A stretch of DNA of 64,000 bases, from positions 366,418 through 430,417 of the forward strand of contig NZ_BMPB01000005.1 of the NCBI RefSeq assembly GCF_014647375.1, read 5' to 3'. Shown here in pieces: positions 56,708-64,000 of the stretch. Both the position numbers and the translations under genes were made by a program. Below the pieces are notes generated by a model, which was given only the letters and a program-made list of their open reading frames with translations, was not told the DNA's origin and did no database searches. Source of the DNA: Parabacteroides faecis. Its GTDB lineage: Bacteria; Bacteroidota; Bacteroidia; Bacteroidales; Tannerellaceae. The first letter of the stretch is position 1. Each line of letters starts with the position of its first letter.

Positions 56708-58417
56708 ATGAAACGATTTATATTTGTAGTTATTTCATTGACGGCTCTATTTAGCTCATGTGAAAGTTTTATAGATTTACAACCTTTGGATAAAATAACC
56801 ATGGATGATTATTGGAAGACATCTACGGAACTTGAAAATTATACGCGACAATTTTACCCTTCTTTTTGTCCGTGGACACAAATGGTTGCAGATATGGGTA
56901 TGGATAATGACGACGTAATTGCTGGTAGTCCTAGTGTTATTATGAATGGTTCACGCTCTAAAAGTACGGGAAACTGGACAGGCGAGTGGACAAATATCCG
57001 TAATGTTAATATCTTTTTTGCGAATTATTCGAAATGCCAAAGTGGCTATGATTCTTATAAACAATATTTGGGTGAGGCCTATTTCTTCCGGGCCTGGTTC
57101 TATTTTAGTTTATTGAAAAAATATGGAGATGTCCCTTGGTATTCAAAGGTCATTGAACTAGACGACGAGGAGGATTTAATGCGTCCTCGCGACTCACGGA
57201 TCGTTATAGCAGATTCTATATTGGCCGACTTGGATAATGCTATTACTTGTCTTGAGTTGAGAAAAGATGTAGGTAATAATCGTATTAATAAGGAAGCTGC
57301 ATTAGCGTTCAAAACTCGTGTGGCTTTGTTTGAAGGTTCCTGGCAGAAATATCATGCAAATACGGATTTTGGGACCGTCGGCTCAGATCCTGATAAATAT
57401 TTTAGAATTTGTACGGAAGCTGCAGAAGAGTTGATGAATGGTAATTACAAGGTGGGGATATATAGTACAGGTAATCCGGATGAGGACTATTTTAATTTGT
57501 TCGGTTTCGATAATATGTCGGAAATAAATGAGGTGTTATTGTATCGTGCTTTTAATGCTGCCGAAGGTGCAGGAAACTCAACTCAAGGTTTTGTTACTTA
57601 CAATAGCGACTCTAAAGGAATAACTTGGGAATTAGTTTCTTCTTATCTGGATAAGGAAGGAAAACCATATGATTATTTAAATGTGGCAAAAACGACAAAG
57701 GGAAACGCTTTTTTATTAAAAATAGCAGAAGACTGCGATAGTCGATTGAGTTCTACTATCTGGATTCCTGGTGATTTGATGTCTGTTGGGGAGAATGCAT
57801 ATTTTGTAAAACCCTCTATTGATGGTGGTGCACTTCAATTGTGCCCGACTGGCTTTCAAATAAAAAAGACAGCAAATCCTAAATCACCGGCAGCTGGTAG
57901 GTCTTGGGAAACTCAAGCGGAAACAGGACTTATTCTACTGCGGTATGGTGAAGTTTTATTGAATTATGCAGAAGCAAGATATGAGTTGGATCATACAATT
58001 GCTTATGAGGCTTTGAATCAGTTAAGGCAAAGGGTAGGTATGCCGGAGTTTGTGGTTAATGAGCAGGCACAAGACAAGAATAGAGTGAATTATGGATATT
58101 CAATTTCTGACGAGTTATATGAAATTCGCCGAGAACGAAGAGTTGAGATGACTTTGGAAGGTCAGCGTGATGAAGATTATATGAGGTGGGCTGCATCTCC
58201 TTTATTTATGGGAAAAAGACCGAAAGGTTATCCTGTTGATTTATCAGAATATCCCGATTTTGCATTTAAAGTTGATGAAAATGGCTTGATTGATTATTAT
58301 AAGAGTATGATGCCTGAGGGTTATCAGTTTAGAAATAAGCAAGATTATTTGTATTCTATACCTCAGGATGAATTAACTTTAAATCCTAATCTAAAACAAA
58401 ATCTAGGGTGGAATTAA
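56708..58417 (+). CDS. SusD/RagB-family surface glycan-binding lipoprotein
   Basis: The protein has 569 residues with lipobox LFSSCES (Cys at about 19). SusD features: LQPLDKITMDDYWKT near the N terminus, YLGEAYFFRAWFYFSLLKKYGDVP (TPR-like core), LLRYGEVLLNYAEARYEL, and the C-terminal YEIRRERRVEMTLEGQRDEDYMRW signature. It forms the lid of the SusC transporter and binds the target glycan. The glycan cannot be predicted from this protein alone. Confidence 0.94.
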   Translation: MKRFIFVVISLTALFSSCESFIDLQPLDKITMDDYWKTSTELENYTRQFYPSFCPWTQMVADMGMDNDDVIAGSPSVIMNGSRSKSTGNWTGEWTNIRNVNIFFANYSKCQSGYDSYKQYLGEAYFFRAWFYFSLLKKYGDVPWYSKVIELDDEEDLMRPRDSRIVIADSILADLDNAITCLELRKDVGNNRINKEAALAFKTRVALFEGSWQKYHANTDFGTVGSDPDKYFRICTEAAEELMNGNYKVGIYSTGNPDEDYFNLFGFDNMSEINEVLLYRAFNAAEGAGNSTQGFVTYNSDSKGITWELVSSYLDKEGKPYDYLNVAKTTKGNAFLLKIAEDCDSRLSSTIWIPGDLMSVGENAYFVKPSIDGGALQLCPTGFQIKKTANPKSPAAGRSWETQAETGLILLRYGEVLLNYAEARYELDHTIAYEALNQLRQRVGMPEFVVNEQAQDKNRVNYGYSISDELYEIRRERRVEMTLEGQRDEDYMRWAASPLFMGKRPKGYPVDLSEYPDFAFKVDENGLIDYYKSMMPEGYQFRNKQDYLYSIPQDELTLNPNLKQNLGWN

Positions 58418-58430
58418 AAAAGTAGAGAGT

Positions 58431-59648
58431 ATGAAAAATAATTTGAATTGGTTGTTGTGTGGTGCATTGAGTTTTGTATCTCTATGCGGGTTCTTTTGTA
58501 TGAGAGCTGAAAAAGTAGGAAATAGTTCTTTGGGTGGTTATGAAGATAAACCGGAGTATTATGTTGCAGCCTATATTTGGCCTTCCTGTCATGATGATCC
58601 GATGGGAAATGAAGTGTTATGGCCTGAGGGAACCGGCGAATGGGAGATTATTAAAAAAGGGAATCCACGCTTTGATGGTCATTATCAACCTAAAGTGCCT
58701 TTATGGGGATATGAACTTGACAATGATCCTAAAGTTATGGAAAGATGGATTAATGCGGCGACAGATCATGGGATAAATACTTTTATCTTTGATTGGTATT
58801 GGTTCAATAATGGTCCGTTTTTGGAAAGTTGCCTGAATGATGGTTTTCTGAAAGCGAATAATAATAGAAAAATGAATTTCTATATTATGTGGGCTGATCA
58901 TGATGTTGCACGAAATTATTGGAATGTACACCGTTATAAGGAGGATGACTCCCGTTTGTGGAATGGTGCGATTGATTGGGAAAACTTCAAGATTGTTGTG
59001 AAGCGTGTGATAGACCAATATTTCAAGCAGCCCAATTATTTGAAGTTGGATGGTATGCCAGTGTTTTCAGTGTTCAGTTTAGATAATCTGATAAATACAT
59101 TCGGAAGTTTGGAGGAAACTCGTAAAGGACTGGATTATTTCAGAGAAGAAGTAAAAAATAATGGTTTCCGTGGATTACATATCCAGTTAATGACGGGAGG
59201 AAATCCTAATGAGGATTTTCAAAAGAAGATTGAAGCATTAGGAATTAACAGTTTGACTCTGTATAACTGGGGAGGTCCCCATCGGGAGGATTATATTCAA
59301 TGGGGAACAGAATCTATGGAACGTCTTCAAGAGTGGAGTGATGCAGTCTCGATTCCATATTTTCCAAATGCTTCGATTGGATGGGATGACACCCCTCGTT
59401 TCCCTCATAAGACAAAGAAGGATGTAGTTCATTATAATCAGTCACCACAGAGTTTTGCTACTTTTCTGCAGAAAGCAAAAGAGTATTGTGACAAACATCC
59501 TGAACAGCCTAAATTAATAACAGTTTATGCTTGGAATGAGTGGGTAGAAGGTGCTTATTTGTTGCCTGATATGAAGTATGGTTTTGATTATTTGAATGCT
59601 GTAAAAGATGTGATAATAGAAGGAAAATATGAGAGATATAAAAAGTAA
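58431..59648 (+). CDS. GH99-like (WbsX-type) glycan-active enzyme
   Basis: The protein has 405 residues with an N-terminal hydrophobic export segment (about 6-22). The body matches the WbsX/GH99-like fold: VAAYIWPSCHDDPMGNEVLWPEGTGEWE, GYELDNDPKVMERWINAATDHGINTFIFDWYWFNNGPFLE, YIMWADHDV, RGLHIQLMTG, IPYFPNASIGWDDTPR and ITVYAWNEWVEGAYLLPD. GH99 members are endo-alpha-mannosidases or mannanases, and WbsX domains occur with rhamnan/glycan-processing genes. The exact bond cut is uncertain. The gene follows SusD by 13 bp, in the same operon. Confidence 0.8.
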   Translation: MKNNLNWLLCGALSFVSLCGFFCMRAEKVGNSSLGGYEDKPEYYVAAYIWPSCHDDPMGNEVLWPEGTGEWEIIKKGNPRFDGHYQPKVPLWGYELDNDPKVMERWINAATDHGINTFIFDWYWFNNGPFLESCLNDGFLKANNNRKMNFYIMWADHDVARNYWNVHRYKEDDSRLWNGAIDWENFKIVVKRVIDQYFKQPNYLKLDGMPVFSVFSLDNLINTFGSLEETRKGLDYFREEVKNNGFRGLHIQLMTGGNPNEDFQKKIEALGINSLTLYNWGGPHREDYIQWGTESMERLQEWSDAVSIPYFPNASIGWDDTPRFPHKTKKDVVHYNQSPQSFATFLQKAKEYCDKHPEQPKLITVYAWNEWVEGAYLLPDMKYGFDYLNAVKDVIIEGKYERYKK

Positions 59649-59713
59649 GATTAAATGATTGGTGGCTAAATATGGAATCATCTTAAAATCGAATTTTAGA
59701 GATTGAATCTTCT

Positions 59714-59773
59714 AAAAAGTCTCTTGTTTTGCTAAATCTTATAAATAAAGAGGGAGTAAATAAGGGACTTTTT
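59714..59773 (+). terminator. Probable terminator of the SusC-SusD-GH99 operon
   Basis: AAAAAGTCTC (59714-59723) pairs with GGGACTTTTT (59764-59773) except for one position, around a 40-nt loop. The long loop makes it a weaker call. The gap 59649-60020 is otherwise AT-rich without a gene. Confidence 0.45.
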
Positions 59774-60020
59774 GTATGGATAATAATAAATTTAGATATT
59801 ATGAGATGTAACTGACGGAATTTTATTAAATCAATGCTGCGTTGTATAGGAGTTTGTTGTTTCCTGCTTGTGGGATTTTGATGAAAATTCCCGGAATCAG
59901 TTATCCGAAAGGATATATAACAATAAGATGATACATTGGCATTTGAAGAATAGTCATGGGCTTGTATATTTTAGATTTATGATGTTTCTTTGTGATTTCA
60001 AACTTATAAATCTAAAATAT

Positions 60021-61616
60021 ATGAAAACAATGATTACTATTTTTTTGTGTTTAGTGTTCCTTTGTGCCTGCCAGGCTCCACCCGTTGAAGAGTATGCGAT
60101 TATTCCGCAACCTCAGGAGATCAGTTATACACCGGGTTTTTTTAAGATGAGTGCTCATCCGGCTATTTCTTATTCCGGTGATTTAAACAATGAAGCTCAA
60201 TTGTTACAAGCAGCTCTTTCTTCTGACTTTTCGGTGGATGCAACCCTTAAAGATACAGGAAAAGGGGATATTAACCTGATGCTTGATCCGACAGTTTTAC
60301 CGGATAAACCGGAAGGATATCAGTTGGAAGTTACTTCCGGCAAGGTAAATATCAAGGCTAATTCTGCAACCGGTATTTTAAATGGTGTGCAGACACTGCG
60401 TCAAATAATCAAAGAGAAAGACGGTAAATATCTGGTTCAGAGAGCAATTGTATCTGACTATCCTGCTTTTTCCTGGCGCGCTTTTATGTTGGATGAAGGA
60501 CGTTATTTTAAAGGGAAAGAAGTGGTGAAAGACCTGTTGGATGAAATGGCCGGGTTGAAAATGAATGTTTTCCACTGGCATCTTACCAACGATCAGGGAT
60601 GGAGAATTGAAATCAAGAAATATCCGAAGTTGACAGAGATAGGTGCTTTCCGCGATTCTTCGGAAATCAATCATTTTGGAAGCGATGTGTACGATGGAAA
60701 ACGACATGGAGGTTTCTATACACAGGAAGATATAAAGGAAATCGTTGATTATGCATCCAAACGACATATTACTATTGTTCCGGAAGTCAGTATGCCGGGA
60801 CATGCCAGTGCTGCTATTGCTTCTTACCCTTGGTTGGGAACAAGTGGAAAGCAGATCAAAGTACCAGGAAAGTTTGGTGTTCATTATGAGGTTTTGAATG
60901 TCTCCGATCCTCGTGTGATGGAATTTCTTGATGATGTAACGAACGAAGTTATTGCTTTATTCCCTAGCCCTGTGTTTCATATAGGTGGTGATGAAGTAAA
61001 ATATAACCAGTGGAAAGAATCTCCAGCCATACGTAGCTATATGGCTAAGAAAGGTTTGAAAACACCTGCAGAACTACAGATCTATTTTACAAATGAGGTG
61101 TCCAATATGCTTGCGGCCAAAGGAAAGAGAATGATGGGCTGGAATGAAATTACTGGTGATAAATTGCATGAATACCAGTCTGCAGAAGATACAAAAGATG
61201 TTGAGCAGCAGTTGGCAAAAGGTACTATCGTTCATTTCTGGAAAGGAGATTCTGCCTTGATCAAAAAAACGATCGACAAAGGATATGATGTTGTAAATTC
61301 ATATCATATATATACTTATATCGATTATGATTATAAATCGATCCCGTTATCAAAAGCCTATTCATTCAATCCGGTACCGGAAGGATTATCTCCGGAAGAA
61401 CAAAGTAGAGTGTTGGGGCTGGGTTGCCAGATGTGGGGTGAATTTATTCCGACTGTTGAAAGTATGAATCAGAAAATTTATCCGCGTATTGCGGCCTATG
61501 CCGAAACGGGATGGACCGGCGCAGAGAAGAAAGATTTCAACCGCTTCCTGAATTCTCTCAGCCATTTTATCAATAAATGGACGGCTGAAGGATTAGTGAT
61601 CGGGCCGGTTGAGTAA
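60021..61616 (+). CDS. Beta-N-acetylhexosaminidase, GH20, lipoprotein
   Basis: The start is the ATG at 60021 (531 residues), where a lipoprotein signal begins (MKTMITIFLCLVFLCACQ, Cys at about 17). The longer frame from 59868 reads through non-coding sequence. GH20 N-terminal domain at about 25-135, barrel at about 140-525 with HWHLTNDQGWRIEIKKYPKLTEIG and the catalytic Asp-Glu in FHIGGDEVKYNQW. It lacks the C-terminal domains of the 773-residue GH20 at 29512. It probably trims GlcNAc or GalNAc from the glycan taken up by the preceding SusC/D pair, which points to host N-glycans or mucin-type substrates. Confidence 0.92.
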   Translation: MKTMITIFLCLVFLCACQAPPVEEYAIIPQPQEISYTPGFFKMSAHPAISYSGDLNNEAQLLQAALSSDFSVDATLKDTGKGDINLMLDPTVLPDKPEGYQLEVTSGKVNIKANSATGILNGVQTLRQIIKEKDGKYLVQRAIVSDYPAFSWRAFMLDEGRYFKGKEVVKDLLDEMAGLKMNVFHWHLTNDQGWRIEIKKYPKLTEIGAFRDSSEINHFGSDVYDGKRHGGFYTQEDIKEIVDYASKRHITIVPEVSMPGHASAAIASYPWLGTSGKQIKVPGKFGVHYEVLNVSDPRVMEFLDDVTNEVIALFPSPVFHIGGDEVKYNQWKESPAIRSYMAKKGLKTPAELQIYFTNEVSNMLAAKGKRMMGWNEITGDKLHEYQSAEDTKDVEQQLAKGTIVHFWKGDSALIKKTIDKGYDVVNSYHIYTYIDYDYKSIPLSKAYSFNPVPEGLSPEEQSRVLGLGCQMWGEFIPTVESMNQKIYPRIAAYAETGWTGAEKKDFNRFLNSLSHFINKWTAEGLVIGPVE

Positions 61617-61720
61617 AAAATATTTTTCAAAGTGATTAAACTATTTCCATGTAACAAAGTCTATTATATCGAAGCGCTTCACAAACAGTTAAATATTAAT
61701 TTAAGTAATAAGTATAGTTT

Positions 61721-62092
61721 ATGAAGAAGGTAATAGGATTGTTTTTGGTTATCCTGATTAGTACAGCAACAGTTTTTGCACAGGGCGGTAATCGCCAGGG
61801 AAAGGAGGGAGATCCTTCCAAACGTAGTGAAAAAATGATTGAGGATCTGAAACTCGATGATAAACAGGCTGCAGAATTCCGTAAGGTGGAAGCTGATTTT
61901 AGAGAGCAGATGAAGAAGGAACGTGAGTCTGTCAAGGAAGACCGTGAAAAGATGCGGGAAAAAATGATAGCTATGCGTACTGAAAAAGACGCTCAGATAA
62001 AGAAAATCCTGACGGACGAACAGTACAAACAATATCAGGAGAAACAGAAAAAAGCGGATAGCTCTCGTAAAAAAGGACATGGACGTAAATGA
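61721..62092 (+). CDS. Small periplasmic Spy/CpxP-like (DUF4890) protein
   Basis: The protein has 123 residues with signal peptide MKKVIGLFLVILISTATVFAQ. The mature part is a charged helical hairpin: DLKLDDKQAAEFRKVEADFREQMKKERESVKEDREKMREKMIAM and ILTDEQYKQYQEKQKK, matching LTxxQ/DUF4890 proteins. The tail is basic (RKKGHGRK). These proteins act as periplasmic chaperones or metal-responsive proteins. It is followed by a bidirectional terminator. Confidence 0.8.
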   Translation: MKKVIGLFLVILISTATVFAQGGNRQGKEGDPSKRSEKMIEDLKLDDKQAAEFRKVEADFREQMKKERESVKEDREKMREKMIAMRTEKDAQIKKILTDEQYKQYQEKQKKADSSRKKGHGRK

Positions 62093-62100
62093 TAAAAGTA

Positions 62101-62136
62101 AAAAATCCCCGGCAGAACATTCTACCGGGGATTTTT
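62101..62136. terminator. Bidirectional terminator
   Basis: AAAAATCCCCGG (62101-62112) pairs perfectly with CCGGGGATTTTT (62125-62136) around a 12-nt loop. Serves the plus-strand small protein and the minus-strand DUF1080 gene. Confidence 0.9.
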
Positions 62137-62154
62137 TTGTTTGTTATTACGGGA

Positions 62155-63444
62155 TTATAACGTTTTCAATTTCAGGTTACGCCATAATACTTTGATACCG
62201 CCACCATCGTGGATCTGTAAAGCGATGCGGCCTTGTCCGGCACCGATTTTCTCATCGTTGATGTTAACCATTTCTTCGCCGTTCAACCAGGTTTGTACAT
62301 TATCACCCTGAACTTTGATACGCATGGTGTTCCAGTCGCCTTCTTTCAGGATCGTTTCTTTTTCATCCGGAATCTGAATCAACCATCCGCGACCGTATGA
62401 TTCGTAGATACCACCGGTGTCATGACCTTTAGGAGCTACTTCAACCTGCCATCCGTTCACTTTTACATCTTCTTCAATGAAAGAACGGATAAATACGCCA
62501 GAGTTTCCGTCTGCTTCCTGTTTGAATTCAACTGTCAGGTCGAAATCATCATAATAGTCACGTGTAGCCAGGTAACCATATTTTTTATCCGGACCGCTTT
62601 CACAAATCAGCAAACCGTCTTTTACATACCATAATTCAGTACCGTATGCTTCCCAACCTTTTAGGTCGACTCCGTTGAACAGATTCACTTCTTTGCTTTT
62701 GCGGGGAAGTTCTTTGATCTTTATATTACGGAAAGATGCAGGATAACCATGATCCTGTAAGCAAAGGACGCCTTTTTTAGCTAAACCATATTCGGGAGCA
62801 TTCGCCCACTTTCCACTGTTTTTCTTTTCATACCAATCGTCGGTCCATGCTTCGAATTCCAGAATTTTCTGGCCATTCAGCCAATGTTCTACATGACCAT
62901 TATCAAATACGATTTTAGAATTGTTCCATTCACCTTGCGGGTTAACCTTCATTTTGGATTTGTCAGGCAGATGCATTGCGTAGTCTACGCCCAGTTTTTG
63001 CCATTCTTCCAGAGGTTCCGGGAAGTTCGGTTCATCGATCAGCTGATATTCCGGACCTGTAACATAAGGTACGGCGAACTGAGGACGTTCGACAACATGG
63101 TAAAGCATACCGCTGTTGCCACCCTTCGACAGTTTCCAGTCCCATGACAATTCGAAATTTTCATACTGTTTATCGGTTACAATATAACCGCTGGCATCAC
63201 TGCCGTCACCTTTAGCCTGGATACATCCGTCGACAACATGCCATGGCTGTGTGAGGGTTGTTCCGTTGTAATCTTTCCAACCGTTGAGTGTTTTTCCGTC
63301 GAAAAGAAGTTGCCATCCATCGGCTACCTCTTCGGGAGTAAGCGTGTTTTGTTCTGCACCTGCGCAAGAGGTAAACAGTGCTAATGATACTGCACAAGAG
63401 GCTAACAAACTTGTTGCAGCTACTCTTTTCACTACTGATTCCAT
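62155..63444 (-). CDS. Double DUF1080 (3-keto-disaccharide hydrolase-like) lipoprotein
   Basis: I start at Met14 (MESVVKRVAATSLLASCAVSLALFTSC), consistent with a start of transcription near 63476; 429 residues. Lipobox Cys is at about 27. Two tandem concanavalin-like DUF1080 domains lie at about 38-225 (GWQLLFDGKTLNGWKDY) and about 240-428 (VNLFNGVDLKGWEAYG), each with the GNSG motif (KGGNSGMLYHV; ADGNSGVFIRS). DUF1080 proteins have been linked to cleavage of 3-keto-glycosides made by Gfo/Idh oxidoreductases; one such enzyme is at 46410-47696. Substrate unknown. Confidence 0.85.
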   Translation of the reverse strand: MESVVKRVAATSLLASCAVSLALFTSCAGAEQNTLTPEEVADGWQLLFDGKTLNGWKDYNGTTLTQPWHVVDGCIQAKGDGSDASGYIVTDKQYENFELSWDWKLSKGGNSGMLYHVVERPQFAVPYVTGPEYQLIDEPNFPEPLEEWQKLGVDYAMHLPDKSKMKVNPQGEWNNSKIVFDNGHVEHWLNGQKILEFEAWTDDWYEKKNSGKWANAPEYGLAKKGVLCLQDHGYPASFRNIKIKELPRKSKEVNLFNGVDLKGWEAYGTELWYVKDGLLICESGPDKKYGYLATRDYYDDFDLTVEFKQEADGNSGVFIRSFIEEDVKVNGWQVEVAPKGHDTGGIYESYGRGWLIQIPDEKETILKEGDWNTMRIKVQGDNVQTWLNGEEMVNINDEKIGAGQGRIALQIHDGGGIKVLWRNLKLKTL

Positions 63445-63480
63445 TTTAGAATTAAGTTTTAATTGATAATGATATAGCGA

Positions 63481-63488
63481 CAAAGATA
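63481..63488 (-). promoter_or_regulatory. -7 box of the DUF1080 gene
   Basis: TATCTTTG on the minus strand is perfect and lies 37 bp before the start at 63444. A TTTTGC (63503-63508) sits upstream at shorter than usual spacing. Confidence 0.6.
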
Positions 63489-63550
63489 GGAAAACTTCCT
63501 ATGCAAAATCTTTAAAAAATGTATTGAAATCTCATTAACTTACTGTAGAC

Positions 63551-63638
63551 TTATTCGTTTGATATATATCAAATGAATAAATGACATATGTGTTCCTTTC
63601 GTTTGATGATTGTGCTTTATTCGTTTGATAATTGTCAA
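63551..63638. promoter_or_regulatory. Cluster of Fnr/Crp-like dyads
   Basis: TTGATATATATCAA (63559-63572) is a perfect TTGAT-N4-ATCAA dyad inside a 30-bp imperfect palindrome (63551-63580). TTGATAATTGTCAA (63625-63638) matches 9 of 10 arm positions. A half site TTGAT lies at 63603-63607. All three share the upstream TTCGT. Centre of the first is about 90 bp upstream of the DUF1080 start of transcription. Confidence 0.5.
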
Positions 63639-63772
63639 AAGAAAGGAAGTAAGGGAGGTGTTTGTGTAATTGTTCCGTCGTTTTTCCTTTTTGTCCGTAT
63701 TCCTTTTTGCGCACGTACATTATATAACAATGCCTTTGGCGGAAAAATAATTGAAAAATAAAGGGTAAAATA

Positions 63773-63976
63773 TTTGGAGCGTATGTTGTAAAGCACTACT
63801 TTTGCACCCGCATTCGAGAGAGAACGGCGCATGAGAAATGATGAAAGAGGTAACCTGTGGAAAGGGGATGAGGTTAGAGATTCTAAGCAAGATTCCAACC
63901 GTCGCAGTGACTCAAAAAAAAACTTTGAATTTTTCTTCTGAAAAATTTGGCAGTTAAAATAAAGTCCTTACCTTTG
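63773..63976 (+). promoter_or_regulatory. Two tandem strong promoters of stable-RNA type
   Basis: P1: TTTG (63773-63776), 20 bp, TACTTTTG (63797-63804), then CACCCGC. P2: TTTG (63946-63949), 19 bp, TACCTTTG (63969-63976), then CAGCCGC. Both are perfect, are preceded by A-rich tracts, and carry the TTTGCA(C/G)CCGC context that I associate with Bacteroidales rRNA operons. No coding frame follows before the edge at 64000. An rRNA (or tRNA) operon probably begins just to the right; this is not visible. Confidence 0.6.
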
Positions 63977-64000
63977 CAGCCGCAATCGAAAGATAGGCAA

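Noticed and set aside
59868-60020. 51-residue N-terminal extension of the second GH20
   Set aside because: The extension precedes a normal lipoprotein signal at 60021 and has no family similarity.
63635-63898. 87-codon minus-strand frame at the right edge
   Set aside because: It runs across the tandem stable-RNA promoters and shows no family features.

Overview
The window looks like a chromosomal segment of a Bacteroidales gut bacterium, most likely Parabacteroides or a close relative. Many genes are preceded by the Bacteroidetes promoter signature (TTTG or TTG near -33, TAnnTTTG near -7) and few have a Shine-Dalgarno sequence. The gene content also fits: SusC/SusD, ECF sigma/FecR, GH20 hexosaminidases, lipobox proteins, DUF4924, DUF3822, DUF3868/DUF3575 and DUF1080 proteins. 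No integrase, transposase, CRISPR array or tRNA gene was seen. Family names come from sequence recognition alone; no database search was run.

Layout. 0-2.7 kb: end of a porin gene, an orphan PstS-type binding protein and a nitronate monooxygenase. 2.9-5.0 kb: a DUF3575/OmpA-like pair resembling fimbrial accessory genes. 5.1-16.8 kb, all on the minus strand: a redox/metal locus. It runs from a porin through imelysin, a di-haem oxidoreductase, a second porin and a haem c lipoprotein into a three-gene cassette (RidA/chorismatase-like protein, hemerythrin-like protein, LuxR protein with a pseudo-receiver). A second copy of the cassette follows directly and is interrupted by a decayed toxin-antitoxin pair. 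16.8-17.7 kb: a gene-free stretch with two homologous small-RNA-like units, each with its own promoter, structured loop and terminator. 17.7-24.6 kb: pflB-pflA, a small lipoprotein, a cation-efflux transporter and ahpC-ahpF.

24.6-50.6 kb is mainly housekeeping: S9 peptidase, sensor kinase, GH20, metallo-beta-lactamase-fold protein, a shortened Mur ligase, rfbD, prfC, a HAD nucleotidase, rsmI, a RecD-like helicase, DUF3822-rsmD, cardiolipin synthase, rhomboid, a Gfo/Idh oxidoreductase and a TonB-type barrel. 50.9-61.6 kb: a polysaccharide utilisation locus (ECF sigma and FecR divergent, then SusC, SusD, a GH99-like enzyme and GH20), visibly more AT-rich than its surroundings. 61.7-64 kb: a Spy-like periplasmic protein, a double DUF1080 lipoprotein, and two strong tandem promoters of the stable-RNA type at the right edge, probably of an rRNA operon just outside the window.

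The main new-looking signal is regulatory. A 16-bp dyad, TACCT-N6-AGGTA, occurs upstream of both small RNAs and of the cation-efflux gene. In all three cases exactly 23 bp separate it from a TAnnTTTG box, the geometry of a Crp/Fnr-type activator. Further copies lie upstream of the redox operon and of pflB. This suggests one regulon tying the haem/iron/hemerythrin operon, the twin small RNAs, pyruvate formate-lyase and metal efflux to one redox or metal signal.
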